Positions 1 to 6,964 of a DNA stretch of 64,000 nucleotides are shown here, piece by piece. The DNA comes from an uncultured Bacteroidota bacterium. GTDB lineage: Bacteria > Bacteroidota > Bacteroidia > JADZBD01. Both the position numbers and the translations under genes were made by a program. The notes under the pieces are model-generated. The model was given only the letters and a program-made list of their open reading frames with translations. It did not search any database and was not told the DNA's origin. Positions within the stretch are counted from its first letter, which is position 1. The number at the start of each line of letters is the position of its first letter. The stretch is from the NCBI GenBank assembly GCA_937924855.1, contig CALEYQ010000073.1:1-64000 (forward strand), in the 5' to 3' direction.

Positions 1-22
1 AAAATGCCCTGAATAGTCGTTT

Positions 23-54
23 TTAAACGTTTATAATCGATTATAAACGTTTAA
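23..54. repeat. Perfect 32-bp palindrome made of two TAAACGTTTA sites
   Basis: All 16 base pairs match around a centre between positions 38 and 39. Each half carries a copy of the 10-bp palindrome TAAACGTTTA (24-33 and 44-53), and the two copies are centred exactly 20 bp apart, about two helical turns. This spacing is typical of cooperative operator sites, but it could also be a cruciform or a transcript end. No adjacent gene lies inside the window to the left, so the target is unknown. Confidence 0.6.
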
Positions 55-125
55 TCACCGGCTACTGATTTTGTAAATTGTAATTTGCAAGCGGGGAGGG
101 CGTGAAACGCCCCCTGAAAAGAATG

Positions 126-168
126 GTCGTTGAGCCCGCCTACGGTGGATAAACTCTGTCGAAACGAC
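126..168. repeat. Split REP-like inverted repeat
   Basis: GTCGTTGAGC at 126-135 and TGTCGAAACGAC at 157-168 look like the two halves of one REP-like hairpin element (outer stem GTCGTT/AACGAC). About 21 bp between them breaks the usual compact form. The element resembles the reverse complement of the triple repeat just downstream, so both probably belong to the same repeat family. Confidence 0.5.
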
Positions 169-190
169 AAGGGGGAAGGAAGAACTGTCC

Positions 191-255
191 CTTCGACAAG
201 CTCAGGGACCACCTTCGACAAGCTCAGAGACCGCACTTCGACAAGCTCAGGGACC
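191..255. repeat. Three tandem REP-like copies
   Basis: The 20-bp unit CTTCGACAAGCTCAGGGACC occurs at 191-210, 213-232 (one change) and 236-255, separated by 2-3 bp. Short extragenic elements with this core are known from many unrelated bacterial genomes. The copies are too short, and the gaps far too small, for a CRISPR array. Confidence 0.75.
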
Positions 256-432
256 ATTTTTCTCCGAACACTTCATGCACCATGTTGGTAAAACCCTTCC
301 CCCGGTTCCCATCAACAAAATATAAACGGTATTGCAGGCCTTTGCGCTAATGCATTCAGATACACAGGCTTCAGGGTTCATATCCGGTTAATAATACCAC
401 CCTGTTTATTTTCAATTCCACGGCGCTTTTGT

Positions 433-440
433 TAACTTTG
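433..440 (+). promoter_or_regulatory. -7 promoter element of the thiamine operon
   Basis: TAACTTTG matches the Bacteroidetes -7 consensus TAnnTTTG and ends 5 nt before the TPP aptamer begins, so the transcript would start at or just before the aptamer. A T-rich TTTTC stretch at 409-413 lies near the expected -33 position but is not a good match to it. Confidence 0.65.
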
Positions 441-445
441 CTCAA

Positions 446-526
446 CTTTAGGGGTGTCCCGAAATAAACCGGGACTGAGAATAAACCCTCAAAACCTGAT
501 GCAGGTAATGCTGCCGAAGGGAAAAG
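446..526 (+). promoter_or_regulatory. TPP riboswitch (THI element)
   Basis: The conserved core blocks of the thiamine pyrophosphate aptamer are all visible in order: GGGGTG at 451-456, ACTGAGA at 474-480, ACCCT at 485-489, ACCTGATGCAGGTAATG at 494-510 and CGAAGGGA at 515-522. The short P1 helix can form between CTTT (446-449) and AAAG (523-526). It lies directly upstream of thiS-thiC, its standard location, and should switch the whole operon off when thiamine pyrophosphate is abundant. Confidence 0.95.
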
Positions 527-546
527 GACCAAATCCCGGTCGCTGA

Positions 547-578
547 CATTCCTGAAGTTTTTACACCATGCAGGAATG
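547..578 (+). promoter_or_regulatory. Hairpin that buries the thiS start codon
   Basis: CATTCCTG (547-554) pairs perfectly with CAGGAATG (571-578). The right arm includes both the purine run AGGA and the ATG start codon of thiS. No U-tract follows, so this is not an intrinsic terminator. It fits a translational expression platform for the TPP riboswitch upstream. The alternative anti-sequestering pairing is not obvious by eye. Confidence 0.6.
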
Positions 579-779
579 AATATTCTGGTAAATAACGAAC
601 CGCTAAACATTAAAGACTCCCTGAGTCTGAAAGATTTTTTTTCGCTCCAATACCCCGGTGCCGCCGGAGGCGTGGCTATCGCCGTAAACGGAAAAGTTAT
701 TCCCTTCTCCCAATGGGAAAAGTATTTTATTAACGAAAACGATAACCTCCTCGTGGTTCAGGCCACACAGGGAGGATAA
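576..779 (+). CDS. thiS: Sulfur carrier protein ThiS
   Basis: ThiS is a ubiquitin-like carrier whose C-terminal glycine is converted to a thiocarboxylate and donates sulfur for thiazole synthesis by ThiG. The 67-residue product has the family length, the ubiquitin-like pattern VAIAVNGKVIP at about residues 32-42 and the essential C-terminal Gly-Gly. The ATG lies inside a hairpin immediately after the TPP riboswitch. It is the first gene of the operon, 11 nt ahead of thiC. No ThiF-type adenylating enzyme is encoded nearby, so activation must come from elsewhere in the genome. Confidence 0.93.
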   Translation: MNILVNNEPLNIKDSLSLKDFFSLQYPGAAGGVAIAVNGKVIPFSQWEKYFINENDNLLVVQATQGG

Positions 780-790
780 AACCAAATACC

Positions 791-2635
791 ATGAAAAAAA
801 CCGAAAAACTTCCCGGCGAACATTCTATAACCCGAACTCCCTTCCCGGCCAGCAAAAAAATCTATGTTAAAGGCTCTCTGCCCGGCGTGCATGTCGCTAT
901 GCGCGAAATATACCTCTCCGATACCCGGCTGGCATCCGGCAAAATGGAAAAAAATCTTCCGGTTACAGTTTACGATACGTCCGGCCCCTATTCCGATCCG
1001 GAAAAATCCATCGATGTAAGAAATGGTCTCGAACCCATCCGACTCGACTGGATTATTTCCAGAAACGATTCCGAAGAACAAAGTTCTTCCGAAAGCTCCT
1101 ACCGGAACAAACGCCTCTCCGATGCCGGACTCGATCACCTGCGGTTCTCACACCACCGGAATCCGAGAAAGGCTAAACCGGGCAGCAATGTCAGCCAGAT
1201 GCACTATGCTAAAAAAGGCATCATTACCCCGGAAATGGAATATGTGGCCATTCGCGAAAATCAACGCAATACCGAAATGCGTGAACGCATGAACGGAAAC
1301 GGAGAAGTCCTTTTCGCCCAACATGAAGGCCACAGCTTCGGTGCAAAAATTCAAAAGGTAATTACTCCTGAATTTGTCCGCAGCGAAATTGCCGCCGGCC
1401 GGGCCATCATTCCTTCCAACATCAATCACCCGGAATCGGAACCCATGATCATTGGAAGAAATTTTCTCGTGAAAATAAATGCCAATATTGGAAACTCCGC
1501 CGTTACCTCCTCCATCGAAGAGGAAGTTGAAAAAGCAGTATGGGCATGCCGCTGGGGTGCCGATACCATTATGGATCTCTCCACCGGGGCCAACATCCAC
1601 GAAACCCGTGAATGGATTATCCGGAATTCTCCGGTTCCGGTGGGAACCGTACCCATCTATCAGGCCCTGGAAAAAGTTAATGGCAAGGCGGAAGACCTTA
1701 CCTGGGAAATTTTCCGCGATACTCTTATCGAGCAAGCTGAACAAGGGGTTGATTATTTTACCATTCACGCAGGCGTTCTCCTGCGCTACATTCCGCTTAC
1801 CGCCAAACGGGTTACAGGTATTGTCTCCCGCGGTGGAAGTATCCTGGCCAAATGGTGCCTTGCACATCATAAGGAAAATTTCCTCTATACCCATTTCGAA
1901 GAAATTTGCGAAATCATGAAAGCCTATGATGTGGCATTCTCGCTCGGCGATGGTCTTCGTCCCGGTTCTATTGCCGATGCCAACGATGAGGCCCAGTTCG
2001 GCGAACTCGAAACCCTTGGCGAACTTACTAAAATTGCCTGGAAACATGATGTGCAGGTAATGATTGAAGGTCCCGGCCATGTGCCCATGCACCTCATCAA
2101 GGAAAATATGGATAAGCAATTGAAAGAATGCCACGAAGCACCTTTTTATACTTTGGGACCTCTCACAACCGATATTGCTCCGGGCTACGACCATATTACT
2201 TCCGGTATCGGGGCGGCCATGATAGGCTGGTTCGGTACGGCCATGCTGTGTTATGTTACACCTAAAGAACATCTGGGCCTGCCCAACAAAAAAGATGTGA
2301 AGGATGGGGTAATTACTTACAAAATTGCCGCCCATGCCGCCGACCTGGCCAAAGGTCACCCGGGTGCGCAACATCGCGACAATGCTTTGAGCAAAGCCCG
2401 TTTTGAATTCCGCTGGGAAGATCAGTTTAATTTGTCACTCGATCCGGATACGGCTAAAGAATTCCACGACGAAACCTTACCCGCCGACGGAGCTAAAGTG
2501 GCTCATTTCTGCTCCATGTGCGGTCCTCATTTCTGCAGCATGAAAATTACTCAGGATATCCGGGAATACGCCGAAAAGGGAATGCAGGAAAAATCGGAGG
2601 AGTTTGTAAAACAAGGCTCACAGCTGTATTCATGA
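791..2635 (+). CDS. thiC: Phosphomethylpyrimidine synthase ThiC
   Basis: ThiC is a non-canonical radical SAM enzyme that rearranges 5-aminoimidazole ribotide into hydroxymethylpyrimidine phosphate, the pyrimidine half of thiamine. The 614-residue product has the full family length, including the long N-terminal domain. Near the C-terminus it carries the CX2CX4C cluster motif (Cys574, Cys577, Cys582) that binds the [4Fe-4S] centre. The stop codon overlaps the ATG of the next gene by 4 nt, indicating translational coupling. Confidence 0.98.
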   Translation: MKKTEKLPGEHSITRTPFPASKKIYVKGSLPGVHVAMREIYLSDTRLASGKMEKNLPVTVYDTSGPYSDPEKSIDVRNGLEPIRLDWIISRNDSEEQSSSESSYRNKRLSDAGLDHLRFSHHRNPRKAKPGSNVSQMHYAKKGIITPEMEYVAIRENQRNTEMRERMNGNGEVLFAQHEGHSFGAKIQKVITPEFVRSEIAAGRAIIPSNINHPESEPMIIGRNFLVKINANIGNSAVTSSIEEEVEKAVWACRWGADTIMDLSTGANIHETREWIIRNSPVPVGTVPIYQALEKVNGKAEDLTWEIFRDTLIEQAEQGVDYFTIHAGVLLRYIPLTAKRVTGIVSRGGSILAKWCLAHHKENFLYTHFEEICEIMKAYDVAFSLGDGLRPGSIADANDEAQFGELETLGELTKIAWKHDVQVMIEGPGHVPMHLIKENMDKQLKECHEAPFYTLGPLTTDIAPGYDHITSGIGAAMIGWFGTAMLCYVTPKEHLGLPNKKDVKDGVITYKIAAHAADLAKGHPGAQHRDNALSKARFEFRWEDQFNLSLDPDTAKEFHDETLPADGAKVAHFCSMCGPHFCSMKITQDIREYAEKGMQEKSEEFVKQGSQLYS

Positions 2636-3252
2636 AAAATATTTTCATCATATCACACCCTGAATTTCAGGAGCGGGAAGAAAATCTGATCAATGCCATT
2701 CTCGAGATTCCTGAAATCGTTTTCCACCTGCGAAAGCCCGGCCTTCCGGAACAGGAAACCAGAGACATTCTCAGGAAGATCAATCCGGGATTTCTGCCCC
2801 GGGTGGCGCTGCATTTTCATCAGGAAGTGCTTTCTCCTGAATTCGATCTCGTGCGCGTGCATTTTCCCGTCGAGAAAAGGAAAATTACCGGGAAGGTCGA
2901 TCTTGAGCTTATGGCAGAACGCGGACTGATTCGTTCCACCTCCGTTCATTTCGATGCTGAAATTCCCGCCTGTGCCGCGGATTACGATTTTGTTTTTTAC
3001 GGCCCTGTCTGGAATTCTATTTCCAAACCCGGGTACTACGGGAAAATACCCGATGTTAACCATTTCGATATGTCGGTACGAAAAAAGCTGGTGGGCATTG
3101 GAGGTGTAGTTCCTGAAAAATTTGAATTGCTGGCTGAGCTTGGATTTTTGAACGCCGGTATTTCAGGATGGATTTGGTCGGAACCCGAAAAAATTGAAGC
3201 GAAGAAAAAAATACTGGTTTCCTCATGGCACAAGCACGGCCTCTTGTCTTAA
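2632..3252 (+). CDS. Diverged ThiE/TenI-family protein
   Basis: This is a 206-residue TIM-barrel protein of the ThiE/TenI family. It keeps the later family blocks: SVHFDAE, then FYGPVWNSISKPGY at about residues 124-137, then a GGV phosphate-binding turn near residue 157. However, the segment where true ThiE has the metal-binding Asn-Asp reads RVALHFHQE instead. A standard ThiE is encoded two genes downstream, so this copy may act in salvage (TenI-like) or as a partner rather than as thiamine phosphate synthase. I chose the ATG at 2632 because it overlaps the thiC stop. The 3' end overlaps thiD by 28 nt. Confidence 0.8.
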   Translation: MKNIFIISHPEFQEREENLINAILEIPEIVFHLRKPGLPEQETRDILRKINPGFLPRVALHFHQEVLSPEFDLVRVHFPVEKRKITGKVDLELMAERGLIRSTSVHFDAEIPACAADYDFVFYGPVWNSISKPGYYGKIPDVNHFDMSVRKKLVGIGGVVPEKFELLAELGFLNAGISGWIWSEPEKIEAKKKILVSSWHKHGLLS

Positions 3253-3974
3253 GCATCGGTGGCTTTGACCCCAGCGGAGGAGCCGGCATTGGAGCCGACC
3301 TTAAAACGTTTGAGAAACTGAAAGTGTATGGCTTGTCTGTGCTTACCGCCAATACGCTTCAGCATGAAGATAAGTTCATGGCTCCCGGCTTCGTGAATCA
3401 GGAAATGATTCTGAAACAGCTTTCCCTGATTTTGGAAAAACACCGGCCTGCGTATGTTAAAATTGGATTGATCGAAAACACAGGGGTTTTGAAAAGTGTA
3501 TTAGGGGTTTTGAAAACGGCGGAACTTGAAAAGCGAATTATCTGGGATCCGGTTATGAAAGCCGGAGCCGGTTTTGATTTTCACGACCGTATGCCGGCAA
3601 AAGTTTTAAATGAGATCTTGCCCCTTCTGCTTGCCATTACTCCAAATTATGAGGAAGCAGCAAGGCTTGGAGATGGAAGTGAGCCTGAAAAGAATGCGGA
3701 AGAAATGGGAAAATATTGTGCCGTGATTTTAAAGGGCGGACATAATCCGACAACACCGGGTAAAGATTTTCTTTTTTACGGTGGGAACCGGTTTTCCTTC
3801 AATCCGGGAAATGGAAGGTTTCATTTTAAGCACGGCAGCGGTTGTGTTTTTGCGGCTGCACTGACAGCTTTTCTGGCCCGTGGCTTCACCCTTAACCGGG
3901 CGGTGCTCAGGGCCAAAAGATATACCGAAAAATTTTTGGCCTCCGCTCCCGAAAAATTAGGATTTCACTCATGA
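3225..3974 (+). CDS. thiD: Hydroxymethylpyrimidine (phosphate) kinase ThiD
   Basis: ThiD is a ribokinase-fold enzyme that phosphorylates HMP and HMP phosphate to HMP pyrophosphate, the substrate for ThiE. The 249-residue product begins with the diagnostic IGGFDPSGGAGIGADLKT block (about residues 11-28). It has the WDPVMKAGAG segment, the TPNYEEA segment and a C-terminal GSGCVFAAALTA anion-hole/catalytic motif, with Cys in place of the commoner Asp-containing form. It overlaps both neighbours and is clearly part of the thiamine transcript. Confidence 0.95.
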   Translation: MAQARPLVLSIGGFDPSGGAGIGADLKTFEKLKVYGLSVLTANTLQHEDKFMAPGFVNQEMILKQLSLILEKHRPAYVKIGLIENTGVLKSVLGVLKTAELEKRIIWDPVMKAGAGFDFHDRMPAKVLNEILPLLLAITPNYEEAARLGDGSEPEKNAEEMGKYCAVILKGGHNPTTPGKDFLFYGGNRFSFNPGNGRFHFKHGSGCVFAAALTAFLARGFTLNRAVLRAKRYTEKFLASAPEKLGFHS

Positions 3975-4615
3975 AGAAAGTAGTTCCGGAACTTCATTTT
4001 TTAACTCATCCTGCGCATACTCTTTCGCACAGCGAACAGGCTGCCAGGGTTTTGGCAGGTGGCCTCACCTGCATTCAGTTCCGGTGGAAGGGAAATCCTG
4101 AAGAGGGCAGGGAAGAGGGAAAGCGAATCAGGGAACTCTGCTACCAATACGGGGCTTGTTTTATTGTAAATGATCATCCCGGTCTTGCCCTTGAACTCGA
4201 TGCCGACGGCCTTCACCTTGGGCAAACGGATATGCACCCGGCAAAAGCCAGGGAAATTTTAGGTCCGGATAAAATTATCGGACTCAGCACCCATACTAAA
4301 AACGAAATTATGAATGCCTTGAATGCTCCGGTGGATTACATTGGTCTTGGCCCGGTATTTCCCACCCGAACCAAAGAAACCGGTTATCCGGTACTGGGCA
4401 GGGAAGGGCTGCAATCGCTGACGGCTATGGCAAGTGTTCCGGTCATTGCCATTGGTGGCATTAATCTTGAAAATTTACCCGGACTGTTGAATTCGGGAAT
4501 CCGGGGATTGGCCTTTACTTCTCTGCTTCTCGACCGGGAAAGTCCTGAAGAAGCCGCAGCTGAACTTATTCAAATGTGGAAAACAAATAAAATTGCTGAA
4601 CATGCAAAAAGATAA
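3971..4615 (+). CDS. thiE: Thiamine phosphate synthase ThiE
   Basis: ThiE condenses HMP pyrophosphate with thiazole phosphate to give thiamine phosphate. All landmarks of an active enzyme are present in the 214-residue product: IQFRWKG near residue 35, FIVNDHPGLAL with the metal-binding Asn-Asp near residue 65, ADGLHLGQTD, GLSTHT, YIGLGPVFPTRTK and AIGGI. It starts in a 4-nt overlap with thiD. This is the canonical copy, unlike the diverged relative upstream of thiD. Confidence 0.95.
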   Translation: MKKVVPELHFLTHPAHTLSHSEQAARVLAGGLTCIQFRWKGNPEEGREEGKRIRELCYQYGACFIVNDHPGLALELDADGLHLGQTDMHPAKAREILGPDKIIGLSTHTKNEIMNALNAPVDYIGLGPVFPTRTKETGYPVLGREGLQSLTAMASVPVIAIGGINLENLPGLLNSGIRGLAFTSLLLDRESPEEAAAELIQMWKTNKIAEHAKR

Positions 4616-5390
4616 ATTAACCATAGGCGGATTTTCTTTTTCCTCAAGACTGTTTACCGGAACGGGAAAATTTTCCGGACCTGCCCTGATGGAAGAAGCA
4701 TTGCTGGCAAGTGGTTCTGAACTTGTAACCGTTGCCATGAAGCGTTTTCGTCCGGGTGATGCACCGGATCCTATCGTTTCACATCTGAAACACGCTCACA
4801 TTCGTATTTTACCGAACACTTCCGGAGTCCGGAATGCGGAGGAAGCTGTTTTTATATCGGAGCTGGCCCGCGAGGCGTTTCAGACGCCTCTCATAAAACT
4901 CGAAATTCACCCCGATCCTAAATACCTCATGCCCGATCCGGTGGAAACGCTCAAAGCGGCCGAAATTCTGGCTAAGGCAGGTTTTGTGGTGTTGCCCTAT
5001 GTTCATGCCGATCCGGTTCTTTGCAAACGACTGGAAGAAGTGGGTGCCGCGGCGGTTATGCCCCTGGGCTCTCCCATCGGTTCTAACCGTGGATTAAAAA
5101 CCCTGGATTTTCTGGAGATTATTATTGAACAGGCTAAAGTGCCTGTGGTGGTAGATGCCGGAATCGGAACGCCTTCGCATGCCGCACAAGCCATGGAACT
5201 GGGTGCCGATGCTGTTCTTGTGAACACGGCCATTGCCGTGGCCGGAGATCCTGTGGCCATGGCCCGTGCTTTTCGCTTGGGGGTTGAGGCAGGAAGAATG
5301 GCATTTCTGGCAGGTCGCGGACAAGTGCACCGGAATGCGGTTCCTACCTCACCGCTTGAATCTGTTATGAATGAACTAAACAAGTTCTGA
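4602..5390 (+). CDS. thiG: Thiazole synthase ThiG
   Basis: ThiG builds the thiazole phosphate ring from deoxyxylulose phosphate, dehydroglycine and ThiS thiocarboxylate. The 262-residue TIM barrel shows the N-terminal FTGTGKF motif, the IKLEIHPDPKYLMPD block holding the Schiff-base lysine, MPLGSPIGSNRGL and VDAGIGTPSHA. I prefer the ATG at 4602. A TTG at 4593 would add three residues. The frame overlaps the end of thiE by 14 nt. Its stop forms TGATG with the thiH start, a 1-nt overlap suited to coupling, since ThiG and ThiH form a complex. Confidence 0.96.
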   Translation: MQKDKLTIGGFSFSSRLFTGTGKFSGPALMEEALLASGSELVTVAMKRFRPGDAPDPIVSHLKHAHIRILPNTSGVRNAEEAVFISELAREAFQTPLIKLEIHPDPKYLMPDPVETLKAAEILAKAGFVVLPYVHADPVLCKRLEEVGAAAVMPLGSPIGSNRGLKTLDFLEIIIEQAKVPVVVDAGIGTPSHAAQAMELGADAVLVNTAIAVAGDPVAMARAFRLGVEAGRMAFLAGRGQVHRNAVPTSPLESVMNELNKF

Positions 5391-6532
5391 TGTTTTCGGA
5401 AGAACTGAAAAAATATGATTTTGATAGGGTAATGGCTTCTGTTCCTGAAATCCGGGATGAAGATGTGGAGAGGGTGTTGCTGAAATCAGGAAGAAAATCA
5501 CCGGAAGATTTTTTGGTTCTTATTGCTCCGGCGGCCGGAAAGTACCTGGGTGAAATGGCGCTCAAAAGTCGTGAGATTACCCTTCGCCGATTCGGAAAAG
5601 CCTTGCAACTTTTTGCCCCTCTTTACCTTTCCAACGAATGCAAAAATATTTGCACCTATTGCGGTTTTTCCATGGATAATAAATTGCCCCGCCGCACACT
5701 CACACCTTCGGAAATTCTCAGGGAGGCCGATGCTGTAAAGGCCCTGGGTTTCGATCATGTGCTCCTGGTATCGGGTGAGGAAAATCACCGGGTGCATACA
5801 ACATACTTTCTTGAGGCTGTCCGCCTGCTCCGCGAAAAATTTTCGCAGATTTCACTCGAGGTGCAACCTCTTGAGCAACCTGAATATGCCGAACTGGTTA
5901 AGGAAGGCATGTTTGGTGTTTTGGTATATCAGGAAACCTATAATAAAAAGGTATATGGGCATTTTCATCCCAAAGGCAAAAAATCAAATTTTGATTTTCG
6001 GGTTAATACACCCGACCGGATAGGAATGGCCGGAGCTAAAAAAACGGGACTTGGAGTTTTGCTGGGTTTGTCGGACTGGAGAACGGATTCGTATTTTGCC
6101 GCACTTCACCTGCAATACCTGGAAAAAAAATACTGGCAAACACGCTACAGTATTTCCCTGCCCCGTTTGCGACCGATTGATACGGAGTCTGGCAGGGTTG
6201 ACTCGGTGGGAGGCGGTTTTATTTCCGACCGGGAACTACTTCAGTTGATTTTTGCCTGGCGTATTTTTAACGAAGAACTGGAAATTTCCATCAGTACCAG
6301 AGAATCCCAAATGATGCGGGATTTTTTAATCGGGATGGGACCCACCAGTTTTTCAGCAGGTTCAAAAACAAATCCGGGCGGGTATGCCGTTGAACCGGAA
6401 ACCCTGGAGCAGTTTTCCATCGATGATCAGCGATCGCCGGAGGAATTTGCGCAACGAATAATTGAAAAAGGTTTTGATCCCGTTTGGAAAGACTGGCACC
6501 CAACGGCTGAACACCATCTCTATCCGGTATAA
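5390..6532 (+). CDS. thiH: 2-iminoacetate synthase ThiH (radical SAM)
   Basis: ThiH cleaves tyrosine with a 5'-deoxyadenosyl radical to make dehydroglycine (2-iminoacetate) for ThiG. The 380-residue product carries the radical SAM motif CX3CX2C at Cys84, Cys88 and Cys91, followed by the LLVSGEE (glycine-rich SAM-binding) region and the BATS-like C-terminal half. Using ThiH rather than the oxygen-dependent glycine oxidase ThiO is usual for this phylum. It is the last gene of the operon and converges on the next gene with a 13-nt overlap. Confidence 0.97.
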   Translation: MFSEELKKYDFDRVMASVPEIRDEDVERVLLKSGRKSPEDFLVLIAPAAGKYLGEMALKSREITLRRFGKALQLFAPLYLSNECKNICTYCGFSMDNKLPRRTLTPSEILREADAVKALGFDHVLLVSGEENHRVHTTYFLEAVRLLREKFSQISLEVQPLEQPEYAELVKEGMFGVLVYQETYNKKVYGHFHPKGKKSNFDFRVNTPDRIGMAGAKKTGLGVLLGLSDWRTDSYFAALHLQYLEKKYWQTRYSISLPRLRPIDTESGRVDSVGGGFISDRELLQLIFAWRIFNEELEISISTRESQMMRDFLIGMGPTSFSAGSKTNPGGYAVEPETLEQFSIDDQRSPEEFAQRIIEKGFDPVWKDWHPTAEHHLYPV

Positions 6533-6963
6533 TGCAGGATGTTTGATTCCAGTACCTGAGCCGGCAGATTATTGCTCAGGAAAATTTCATATTTCCAGGA
6601 TATTACCGCATGTTTTTTTTCCGCATTCAGCTTTATGTCGGTAATGCTAACCTTGCAGTGCATCTCATCCCTGGTTCCTACCGGATTTAAAAACTTCCAG
6701 GAGTTTATTTCTAATCCGGCAATAACGGTCTTTCCAAACAGAGGTATCCAGCGATACACGTGAAAATAATTAAAGGGCTGGGCGCCGCTTGAAATCAATC
6801 TTCCAAAGCGACTTTCTTTTCCGGCATGGGGGTCGGTATGAAAAGGAAGCGGGTCGAATTGTTTTGCAAATTCCGTTATCTCCTCCTCCGAAAAAGTATG
6901 AGACCCCAGCGAAACCGAATATCCCTTACCGTATTTTTTTACATCAAAAACTTCGTAGGCCAT
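6520..6963 (-). CDS. MaoC-like (R)-enoyl-CoA hydratase family protein
   Basis: This is a 147-residue hot-dog fold protein. The segment FDPLPFHTDPHAGKESRFG has the Asp-X4-His catalytic pair of hydratase-2 enzymes, followed by ISSGAQ. Such proteins hydrate trans-2-enoyl-CoA, but relatives act on many acyl thioesters, so the exact substrate is not known. I chose the ATG at 6963, which lies one nucleotide after the stop of the upstream POT transporter gene. A GTG at 6975 would overlap that gene. The two probably share a transcript. Confidence 0.85.
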   Translation of the reverse strand: MAYEVFDVKKYGKGYSVSLGSHTFSEEEITEFAKQFDPLPFHTDPHAGKESRFGRLISSGAQPFNYFHVYRWIPLFGKTVIAGLEINSWKFLNPVGTRDEMHCKVSITDIKLNAEKKHAVISWKYEIFLSNNLPAQVLESNILHYTG

Positions 6964-6964
6964 A

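Larger units (their letters stand above)
1..432. other. Gene-free region with palindrome and REP-like repeats
   Basis: I find no convincing gene here. The short open frames on either strand have no recognisable protein features and run across the repeats. The region holds a long perfect palindrome near its left end, a split hairpin and a triple repeat (listed separately). From about 256 to 432 I see nothing beyond the lead-in to the thiamine promoter. Confidence 0.75.

Noticed and set aside
191..255. Possible CRISPR array
   Set aside because: Units are 20 bp with 2-3 bp gaps and no spacers. These are REP-like copies and there are no cas genes.
1148..2374. Long minus-strand open frame opposite thiC
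   Set aside because: It is a shadow of the well-conserved thiC gene. The translation has no family features and no promoter.
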